A stretch of 43,067 nucleotides of DNA, taken from positions 1 through 43,067 of the forward strand of contig MAAU01000042.1 of NCBI GenBank assembly GCA_002162825.1, written 5' to 3'. The stretch comes from Gammaproteobacteria bacterium 54_18_T64. Lineage in GTDB: Bacteria > Pseudomonadota > Gammaproteobacteria > Pseudomonadales > Porticoccaceae. Positions 37,239 through 43,067 of the stretch are shown in pieces (the first letter of the stretch is position 1; each line of letters begins with the position of its first letter). Position numbers and translations under genes: made by a program. The notes under the pieces were generated by a model. The model did not search any database. It was not told the origin of the DNA and was given only the letters and a program-made list of their open reading frames with translations.

Positions 37239-37314
37239 ATCCCTGCCTTTTATCTCTGTAAATTAGCTGTCACTACATCCTAACGCATAGCAATAACGAT
37301 ATCGCTTTCAAGCC

Positions 37315-37331
37315 CTTTGAGAAGCTCAAAG
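37315..37331 (+). other. Perfect hairpin in the leader of the Cys-repeat gene
   Basis: CTTTGAG and CTCAAAG pair around AAG, about 65 bases before the start codon. It may affect transcription or translation; no known riboswitch family could be assigned. Confidence 0.45.
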
Positions 37332-37396
37332 CTAAGCGGCACTTTTTGAAACTACCGAGGCCAATCGTGGCTAGGTTCAATAGCTGGAGATAACTG

Positions 37397-37999
37397 ATGA
37401 CTAATTCAACGTACTGTAACCAAATGATAGCGGTGATTGCACTGATCATCCCCTTAACGTGTAATGCGAGCGATACACTACCGAGCAGTGAGTCTGCTGG
37501 GGCTTTAGCTGATTTATTAATCACTCAGTCGGGAAGTTCAATGGAGCATCGACATGACTCCAGACGTAGTAATCGCAGTCAACTGAGAAAAGGGAATGCC
37601 GTATTAACTCGTGGCGATATCGCTGCGGTGATTAGCCCCACATCTACAAGCCATAACAGATGCCCAGAGGGTAAAAGCCTCTCCAGACGCGGTTGTCGTA
37701 GCCAGTTGAGTATGAATACCACCACAGTAAGTCACGGCGATCTCGAAAAGACTATTGCCTCCACTTCTGCAATCAATAATAGTTGCTCAGAGGGTAAAGG
37801 CCTCTCCAGACGCGGTTGTCGAGGTAAGTTGGGTAAAAATATCACCACAGCAAGTCACGGCGATCTCGAAAATATTATTGTCCCCACTTCGGTAATCAAT
37901 AATAGGTGCACAGAGGGTAAAGGTTTCACCAGAGGCGGTTGTCGCGGTCAGTTAGGAAAAAGCGATTCCTTAGCAAGCCGCAGCGAATTGACCGAGTAA
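37397..37999 (+). CDS. Exported protein with three 41-residue Cys-containing repeats
   Basis: A 200-residue protein, not recognised as any known family. Residues 1-24 look like a signal peptide (hydrophobic IAVIALIIPLTCNAS). From residue 73, three tandem units of exactly 41 residues follow, each starting GDI or GDL and containing C-x-EGK-x-[LF]-[ST]-R-x-GCR, that is two cysteines with ten residues between them. Residues 55-72 (SRRSNRSQLRKGNAVLTR) align with the last 18 residues of a unit but lack the cysteine, so a degenerate half unit precedes. The mature protein is very basic. GGAGA precedes the ATG. It converges with the Crp-like gene (46-base gap). Disulfide-bonded secreted repeats or a precursor of several peptides are both possible. 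Confidence 0.75.
   Translation: MTNSTYCNQMIAVIALIIPLTCNASDTLPSSESAGALADLLITQSGSSMEHRHDSRRSNRSQLRKGNAVLTRGDIAAVISPTSTSHNRCPEGKSLSRRGCRSQLSMNTTTVSHGDLEKTIASTSAINNSCSEGKGLSRRGCRGKLGKNITTASHGDLENIIVPTSVINNRCTEGKGFTRGGCRGQLGKSDSLASRSELTE
37613..37981 (+). repeat. Three 123-base tandem coding repeats
   Basis: Units span 37613-37735, 37736-37858 and 37859-37981. The second and third are closest in sequence, and all keep exact length, which indicates duplication under selection for the reading frame. Confidence 0.9.
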
Positions 38000-38045
38000 G
38001 CACTTAGAGGGAAATGCACACCTTAAATATTCGCGACATTCGCTA

Positions 38046-38699
38046 TCAAGATTGAGATAAGCTTTCATTAATAATGAGTACACCGCCTTGCTGGTGTATA
38101 TAGCCGCCTTTTATCAGGTCTTTCATTATTCGTGCAACCATTTCTCTTGAAGCGCCAATCCTGTTGGCAATGTCTTGTTGGGTTAGCTTGTGACGAATAG
38201 CTAATACGCCTTCTTCCTCCTCAGCCAAATCGAGAAATAGCCTAGCAACGCGCCCATATACGTCCATTAGTGCCAGGCTTCGTATGGAGTAACTGAGGGC
38301 GCGCACAAGCTTGGTCAGGTATTTCAAAATATGTAAACCCAATTCTGGGTGGCTGGAGAGCAACTCATTAAATCCACTTTTTTGTATGACGATCATCTTG
38401 CTAGCTTTTGTTGTTCGAACGGATGCCGATCTCGATGCATCATCAATCAGCCCTAATTCACCAAAGGTATCCCCAGCACTCAGTTCATTAATGATAATTT
38501 CTCTGCCATCCTCATTGCTTAAATAGACATCGACCTTGCCTGACTCAATGGAATACAGGGTGGATGCTTCGTCACCCTCATGGATGATGACGGTATTTTT
38601 GGGATAGGTGCGAATGGCAGAATACTGCTTGAGCACGTCAAGTTGCTGCGGTTCTAGATTAGAGAAGATGGCTAACCTAGCGAGTGAGTCTGTATTCAT
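38046..38699 (-). CDS. Crp/Fnr-family regulator of the cyclic-nucleotide-binding type
   Basis: A 217-residue transcription regulator. The cyclic-nucleotide pocket motif FGELGLIDDASRSASVR (residues 79-95) keeps the Glu (81), Arg (90) and Ser (91) that bind cAMP in E. coli CRP. There are no N-terminal cysteines for an Fnr-type iron-sulfur cluster. The helix-turn-helix reads TQQDIANRIGASREMVARIM; Arg185, Glu186 and Arg190 match the CRP residues that contact TGTGA. It therefore probably binds a cyclic nucleotide and CRP-like sites. It lies downstream of a nucleotide cyclase gene in the same direction, 151 bases apart. Confidence 0.9.
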   Translation of the reverse strand: MNTDSLARLAIFSNLEPQQLDVLKQYSAIRTYPKNTVIIHEGDEASTLYSIESGKVDVYLSNEDGREIIINELSAGDTFGELGLIDDASRSASVRTTKASKMIVIQKSGFNELLSSHPELGLHILKYLTKLVRALSYSIRSLALMDVYGRVARLFLDLAEEEEGVLAIRHKLTQQDIANRIGASREMVARIMKDLIKGGYIHQQGGVLIINESLSQS

Positions 38700-38734
38700 G
38701 GTTATGTTCTATAAGATAATTAGGGATTTACCCA

Positions 38735-38750
38735 GCATAATATTCTATGC
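38735..38750. promoter_or_regulatory. Perfect dyad upstream of the Crp-like gene
   Basis: GCATA and TATGC are inverted around six bases, 36-51 bases before the Crp-like start. Its spacing fits a dimeric regulator, perhaps autoregulation, although the halves differ from TGTGA. Confidence 0.35.
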
Positions 38751-38850
38751 GGGAAGTTATATTTATCAAATCGAATGATGCTACCAAGCAATGAGCTTAT
38801 CCCTTTATTTGTGTCTAGAAAACTAGGGCAGTGCCAAACAACCTAAAAAG

Positions 38851-40839
38851 TCAGGACTTGAACCCCGTGACGTTCAACGCTTGCACCGGTTTCGCGATAC
38901 CTTTAAGCATTAGCTCACCCTGCGCTTCCGTCTGGATCATACCCTCTATCTGTGCCAGCGCCTTCTTGTTGGTAATGATCTGTCCGCCCTTGGCCTCGTC
39001 GCACAACCGCGCGGCGAGATTGGTGACACTGCCAATACAGGCGTAATCCCAGCGCCCCTCGAAACCGATTGCGCCGAGCGTGGCGTAGCCTTGCGCGATG
39101 CCAATACTCAAGTCGAGGTCGTAACCGCGCTCCTTCCACGCCGCACGCAGAGGCACGAATTGCTGCTGCATGGCGAGCGCCATCTTCACCGCGCTTTCCG
39201 CTGGGTTATCGAGCTCGACTGGGTCATTGAAGAAAATCATTAGCCCATCGCCGGCGAAGCGCTCGAGCGTGCCTTCATGGGCCACAACGAGCTGCCCCAT
39301 CACGCGGTGGTATTCGCCGAGCACCGCCATGACCTCTTCGGGCTCGAAGCTGTCGGTGAAGGCGGTGAATCCACACAGATCCAGGAAAACGACCACCACT
39401 TCGCGGCGGTGCGTTTTCAACAGTTCTTCGCCGCCACCACTTAGGATCGACTCAGCGAGCTGCGGAGAGAAAAAACCCTTCAGGCGGCCCAGACGGTCGA
39501 GCTGCGTGACCTGCTCCTGCACTCGTTCCTCCAATTTCTTGCCCCATTCGCGCACTTTGTCGTTGGCCCTGGCTAGCTCAGCGGTGCGTGTATCGACCTG
39601 CGCCTCCAAACTACCCTGATAGGTGAGTAATTCCGCGTTGGCACTTGCCAGCTCCTCCGATCGATCGCGCACCTGCGTCGTCATACTGTTGAATGCGCCA
39701 GCCAATTCACCAATCTCATCGGTTGTCGGAACGCTTGCCTGGTGCGATAGATCACCTTTGGCAATCACCCTCGCTGACTGAGTCAGGCTCCTGATTGGCT
39801 TGGAAATCGACCGAGAAACCAGCCAGGCGGCTGAAATCACCAGTAACATGGCGATAATGGCGATGATGAACGAGTTAGTTCGAAGGATCATGATCGGGGA
39901 AAACGCCTCCGCCGTGTCGATTTTGACAACCACGCCCCAACCGAATGCAGGCTGGTACCGCCACACCGCCAGCACCTCCTCACCCAGATAATCGGTCACC
40001 ACACCCTCGCCTCTGGTTCCCTGCACCGCTTCTTGAAGGGCTAATTCCCGGTCGGATCCTATGGTAATTCTGCGCCGAAAATCTGCATTTATATCGTGGC
40101 GTACCGGCGTCATGAAGACGGCTTTGTCATTGATTTTCGCCCCAATCAGTATCTCGCCTGTTTGCCCCAGGCCGGCGTAGTTCTGCGCCAACGCATAGAC
40201 TTCCCGGTTGGTCACCTGAAGTGCGACTACGCCAATGACCTGTCCATCCTTTATGATCGGCGCCGCAATGAATGCGGCCGGCTCATTGGTTGCCTGATAA
40301 TAATCAAAATCGGAGACCTGTGTTTCCAGCAGCATGCTTGCCTTATCGAATACATTCGCAAGGATCGAATGCTTGTACACGCCTGTCCTGTAATTCGAGC
40401 CGAGATCTTCCCCTTTATTGACAGAAAAGATGGCATTACCGCTAGTCGAAATTAGAAAGAGATCGTAATAATCCGCAGCCTCCTTATAGTAGGTCAAAAA
40501 CGGCCTGACCTCATGCTCAACCGACGTGTATGCCGGCGAGTCAATTCCTGATTGATCAAAAGCGCGCTCTAGTTTTTCCATCGCATCGATGAGGGTTGGC
40601 ATACGCGACAGCGTCGCAACATCACGTGAGCGCTCCAATACATAAATCTCAATCAGTCGAGCTCGCGTGTCGGCAATGGCGCGGAGTTGGTTCGTCACTT
40701 CTTTCTTAAGGTGCTGCTGGCCATTGACATAGGCCATGTAGGCGACGGATGACAGAGGCACGAGGGAAATCACCAGAAACCAAAGGATCAGCCTTGAGAA
40801 AATCCCCCTGTTCATGACCATTCGATACACGTAGAACAT
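38851..40839 (-). CDS. Cache-HAMP class III adenylate/guanylate cyclase
   Basis: A 662-residue membrane cyclase. An N-terminal helix (about 13-33), an extracytoplasmic Cache-type sensor of about 280 residues, and a second helix (about 327-347) lead to HAMP, a coiled coil and the catalytic domain (about 470-620). Both metal-binding aspartates are present (FLDLCGFT and FAGDGLM), as are the Asn and Arg of TNLAARL. The base-selecting lysine position (usually G-x-x-x-K before x-x-GD) is arginine here (GTLERFAGD), while the later Asp is kept (WDYACIG), so ATP versus GTP preference is open. The ATG is one base past the lipoprotein stop; another ATG eight codons later is possible. Confidence 0.9.
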   Translation of the reverse strand: MFYVYRMVMNRGIFSRLILWFLVISLVPLSSVAYMAYVNGQQHLKKEVTNQLRAIADTRARLIEIYVLERSRDVATLSRMPTLIDAMEKLERAFDQSGIDSPAYTSVEHEVRPFLTYYKEAADYYDLFLISTSGNAIFSVNKGEDLGSNYRTGVYKHSILANVFDKASMLLETQVSDFDYYQATNEPAAFIAAPIIKDGQVIGVVALQVTNREVYALAQNYAGLGQTGEILIGAKINDKAVFMTPVRHDINADFRRRITIGSDRELALQEAVQGTRGEGVVTDYLGEEVLAVWRYQPAFGWGVVVKIDTAEAFSPIMILRTNSFIIAIIAMLLVISAAWLVSRSISKPIRSLTQSARVIAKGDLSHQASVPTTDEIGELAGAFNSMTTQVRDRSEELASANAELLTYQGSLEAQVDTRTAELARANDKVREWGKKLEERVQEQVTQLDRLGRLKGFFSPQLAESILSGGGEELLKTHRREVVVVFLDLCGFTAFTDSFEPEEVMAVLGEYHRVMGQLVVAHEGTLERFAGDGLMIFFNDPVELDNPAESAVKMALAMQQQFVPLRAAWKERGYDLDLSIGIAQGYATLGAIGFEGRWDYACIGSVTNLAARLCDEAKGGQIITNKKALAQIEGMIQTEAQGELMLKGIAKPVQALNVTGFKS

Positions 40840-40840
40840 A

Positions 40841-42091
40841 TTAATATTGATTGCCAGGATTCGCCCAGCGTTTCCCCCATGAAAGGAACAGATCGGAGAT
40901 ATATTGGCCCCATTCAGTCTTTGACTTGTAGATGGGGTATGGAACCGGGCGAACCGACCTGTCAGAACTCCATACTATTTCAAACTGACCATCGTCCTTG
41001 ATCTTGCCGATTCGCACCGTTTTCCACGTATGCTGGTTCTCCGAATCCACCGTCACGATGCCGCCAGGTGCGGCAAAACTCTGGTTCTTAATCGTCTTGT
41101 GCACCAGAGCTACATCGGCGCTTCCCGCTTCCCGCACCGCCTGCGCCCACAGATAAACCCCGAAATACCCAGCTTCTATCGGGTCATCTGTCACTCGAGA
41201 TGCACCATACTTCATCTTGAATCTGTTGACGAATTCCCTGTTTTCCTTGGTGTCTACACTCTGAAAGTAATTCCACGTCGTATAGTCACCTGCCATGGTT
41301 TTCAGATTCATGCTTTGCAGTTCCTCCTCTGCAATGCTAAATGACATCGTGGGGATTTTATCTGGAGTAATGCCAGCAGCACGCAATTTCTCAAAGAAGG
41401 CTATGTTGGTGCCCCCGTTGATCGTATTCAAAATCACGTCGGGTTGTACTTTGACAATTTCGTCTACCATGTGCTGAACATCTTTGCTGCCAAGAAGCAC
41501 ATACTCCTCGCCCACGACTTGTCCGCGCAGTGCTTTCACCTGCGCCTTGATGATTTCGTTGGCTGCTCGCGGAAAGACATAGTCGGAAGAGACCAGAAAA
41601 ACTTTCTTCAAACCCTTGTCGAAGATCCACTTCACTGCCGGGATAATTTGCTGGTTGGGCGCGGCACCTGTATAGACGACGCTCGGCGACTGCTCGAGAC
41701 CTTCGTACTGTACGGGATAGAACATGAGATGTTGATGCTTTTCCAGGATCGGAACAACGGTCTTGCGGCTAGCTGAAGTCCAGCAACCGAAAATCACATT
41801 GACCTTGTCTTGGGTAATGAGTCGCTCCGCCGCCGCCGCGAAGGTTGGCCAGTCTGACTCTCCGTCTGCCACTACAGGTTGGATCATCCTTCCCAAGAGG
41901 CCTCCCGTCGCGTTGATCTCATCAATAGCCATCAACGTAGCATCCCGTACGGATGACTCACTGATCGCCATCGTTCCGGTCAGCGAGTGAAGGACACCAA
42001 CCTTGATCGGGTTGTCTGTAGATGGTCCTTTTTCACACCCCATGAGTACAAATAGAAGCGCTATGACTGTGACCTTAACTACGCTCTGCAT
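40841..42091 (-). CDS. Urea/amide-binding-type (UrtA-like) lipoprotein
   Basis: A 416-residue periplasmic-binding protein with a lipoprotein signal: LLFVLMGC ends in a lipobox cysteine at residue 19, so it is probably membrane anchored. Landmarks of the UrtA/AmiC group are GVLHSLTGTMAISE, FGCWTSASRKTVVPI, LMFYPVQYEGLE and GAAPNQQIIPAV. The start at 42091 is chosen over 42127 because AAGGGG lies just before it and it directly precedes the signal sequence. No permease or ATPase genes of a urea ABC transporter are present. Instead its stop is one base before a Cache-domain cyclase gene, which suggests a ligand sensor feeding that enzyme. Confidence 0.88.
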   Translation of the reverse strand: MQSVVKVTVIALLFVLMGCEKGPSTDNPIKVGVLHSLTGTMAISESSVRDATLMAIDEINATGGLLGRMIQPVVADGESDWPTFAAAAERLITQDKVNVIFGCWTSASRKTVVPILEKHQHLMFYPVQYEGLEQSPSVVYTGAAPNQQIIPAVKWIFDKGLKKVFLVSSDYVFPRAANEIIKAQVKALRGQVVGEEYVLLGSKDVQHMVDEIVKVQPDVILNTINGGTNIAFFEKLRAAGITPDKIPTMSFSIAEEELQSMNLKTMAGDYTTWNYFQSVDTKENREFVNRFKMKYGASRVTDDPIEAGYFGVYLWAQAVREAGSADVALVHKTIKNQSFAAPGGIVTVDSENQHTWKTVRIGKIKDDGQFEIVWSSDRSVRPVPYPIYKSKTEWGQYISDLFLSWGKRWANPGNQY

Positions 42092-42166
42092 CGTACCCCT
42101 TAAAATAATGTGTATATTTCGTATCATTTTAATTTTTACACTTTAATAATCGGACGTTTTTTCAAA

Positions 42167-42242
42167 AAAACCATATTAGACACCCATCTTAATATCACCA
42201 AACTAAAACCATATTAGACACCCATCTTAATATCACCAAACT
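42167..42242 (+). repeat. Perfect 38-base tandem direct repeat at an element left end
   Basis: The 38-base unit (beginning AAAACCATATTAGACACCCA) occurs twice back to back, at 42167-42204 and 42205-42242. The unit contains the TTAGACACCC left-end sequence of the transposase element. Confidence 0.9.
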
Positions 42243-42339
42243 ATAAAACACAGCGAACCTTGCGACGAATCCATTTTTAGTAATACGAGGCCCTTGACCA
42301 TACTGAGGTGACGTCATTGAGCTTGCAAAGGTAACCCCC

Positions 42340-42720
42340 ATGACCAAGGCCAGAAGCGAGCAAGTTTCCCTGCAGGCTACCCCCTACTATCATTGTATTA
42401 CACGCTGTGTACGCAGAGCTTTTCTCAGTGGGGAGAGTTTTGAACACCGCCGTGGCTGGGTTGAGGATAAATGACTCACTTTGACGAAAGTCTTTTGTAT
42501 CGACGTCGCCGCCTATGCCGTGATGTCGAATCAGTACCATGTGGTGCTGCATATCAACGCGCCACAAGCAGAGCAATTGAGTGATCTTGAAGTCATTGAA
42601 CACTGGCAGCAGCTCTTTAAGGGCAATCTGTTCAGTCAGCGCTATTGTCGTGGTGAGCAGCTGCTCAAGGCCGAGCAAACCGTTTTAGAGGGTGTCATCA
42701 AGGACTGCCGACGAAAATCT
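42340..42720 (+). pseudogene. Broken 5' copy of the IS200-like transposase
   Basis: The first 44 codons (MTKARSEQVSLQATPYYHCI and on) match the intact copy at 35910, then a TGA at 42472-42474 stops the frame. After the stop the same frame continues VFCIDVAAYAVMSNQYHVVLH. The first metal-binding histidine of HYH is glutamine, so even read-through would be inactive. Similarity ends near 42710, where the left end of another copy begins. It therefore looks truncated by insertion of that next copy. Confidence 0.88.
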
Positions 42721-42862
42721 AGAGACGAAAATTTAGGACACCCACTCTTAGAAACAACCGAACTATGCATCTTAAGCCTTACAATAAACCTGTCTTTAGC
42801 AAGATCCTCAGCCTTGACCATACTTCCCCGGTATCAGACAACCTTTCCACGACGAGAAGACC
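42706..42862. other. Left end and leader of a third transposase copy
   Basis: GACGAAAATCTAGA is followed by the near-copy GACGAAAATTTAGG, and then GGACACCCACTCTTA begins a leader of about 130 bases to the ATG at 42863. The leader shares TTTAGCAA and GCCTTGACCATA with the intact element. Confidence 0.6.
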
Positions 42863-43067
42863 ATGACCAAGGCCAGAAGCCAGCAAGTATCGCTAGAGGC
42901 AACCCCCTACTATCACTGTGTTTCGCGATGTGTACGCAGAGCCTTTCTCTGCGGCGAAAGCTTTGAGCACCGCCGTGGCGGGGTTGAAGATAAATTGCTC
43001 GCATTGGCGCAGATTTTTTGTATCGATGTTGCTGCCTATGCAGTGATGTCGAACCACTACCATGTGG
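42863..43067 (+). CDS. IS200-like transposase, 5' part cut by the window end
   Basis: The frame is open to the end of the window for 68 codons. It starts MTKARSQQVSLEATPYYHCV and reaches MSNHYHV, so the HUH motif is intact. It is very close to the copy at 35910 at both protein and DNA level. Whether the rest of the gene is complete cannot be told from this window. It is inserted in, or directly after, the broken copy at 42340. Confidence 0.85.
   Translation, partial: MTKARSQQVSLEATPYYHCVSRCVRRAFLCGESFEHRRGGVEDKLLALAQIFCIDVAAYAVMSNHYHV

Larger units (their letters stand above)
36894..37396. other. Long regulatory region before the Cys-repeat gene
   Basis: About 500 bases with no supported gene. 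It contains two adjacent perfect dyads (37200-37214 and 37223-37238) and a perfect hairpin at 37315-37331, then a ribosome site GGAGA before the ATG at 37397. The long stretch between dyads and start could be an untranslated, structured leader. Confidence 0.5.

Noticed and set aside
37261-37396. A cyclic-di-GMP (GEMM-I) riboswitch upstream of the Cys-repeat gene
   Set aside because: Some conserved-looking words are present, but the CAAAG segment is used up in the perfect hairpin and the first tetraloop helix with GGGACGCAAAGC is not there. Not supportable by eye.
42167-42242. CRISPR-like repeats
   Set aside because: Two identical 38-base units are directly adjacent with no spacer and contain the transposase element end; no cas genes are near.
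42481-42966. A 161-residue protein-coding gene
   Set aside because: The frame is the post-stop part of the broken transposase copy, reading on through the next element's leader. Only its first about 75 residues are meaningful.

Overview
The window reads as chromosomal DNA of a gammaproteobacterium, probably a marine one of the Cellvibrionales/Spongiibacteraceae type. The reasons are zipA (a gammaproteobacterial division gene) in the order smc-zipA-ligA, a fldB-type flavodoxin, a RegB/RegA redox pair and many acyl-CoA degradation genes. The placement below class is inference. No rRNA, tRNA or CRISPR array was found.

Layout. 0.2-1.2 kb: pyrD on the minus strand. 1.5-8.7 kb: a six-gene, mostly overlapping operon, MoxR ATPase - DUF58 - DUF4381 - VWA (BatA type) - VWA/TPR (BatB/BatC fusion) - BatD, followed by a hotdog thioesterase. 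9.3-15.9 kb: a tas-type aldo/keto reductase, a rhodanese, a GGDEF-EAL protein, a SpoU-family RNA methyltransferase, an MFS transporter and a hypothetical gene. 16.0-22.9 kb: smc, zipA and ligA on the minus strand, diverging from trmL-fldB (23.1-24.2 kb). 24.2-31.0 kb: an acyl-CoA dehydrogenase of the DmdC-like group, a second GGDEF-EAL protein with a degenerate EAL domain, and an operon of FAS1-like dehydratase, MaoC hydratase and long-chain-type acyl-CoA dehydrogenase. 31.1-34.7 kb: a small exported protein, regB, regA and a family III CoA-transferase. A perfect 29-base palindrome, with GCGAC and GTCGC half-sites like those bound by RegA/PrrA, lies between the dehydratase operon and the small exported gene.

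From about 35 kb the window becomes accessory. One intact IS200-like (REP-associated, HUH) transposase, one 3' remnant, one nonsense-mutated 5' copy and one copy cut by the window end lie on both sides of a 5-kb block. The block contains a urea/amide-binding-type lipoprotein (no transporter genes beside it), a Cache-HAMP class III nucleotide cyclase and a Crp-like regulator with conserved cyclic-nucleotide and DNA-contact residues. Convergent to these is a gene for an exported protein made of three perfect-length 41-residue repeats, each with two cysteines. That gene has a TGTGA/TCACA dyad upstream.

The reading offered here is a self-contained signalling island: the lipoprotein senses a ligand, the cyclase makes a cyclic nucleotide, the Crp-like protein binds it, and the secreted Cys-repeat protein is the output. 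Each link is a sequence-based inference and none is shown directly.
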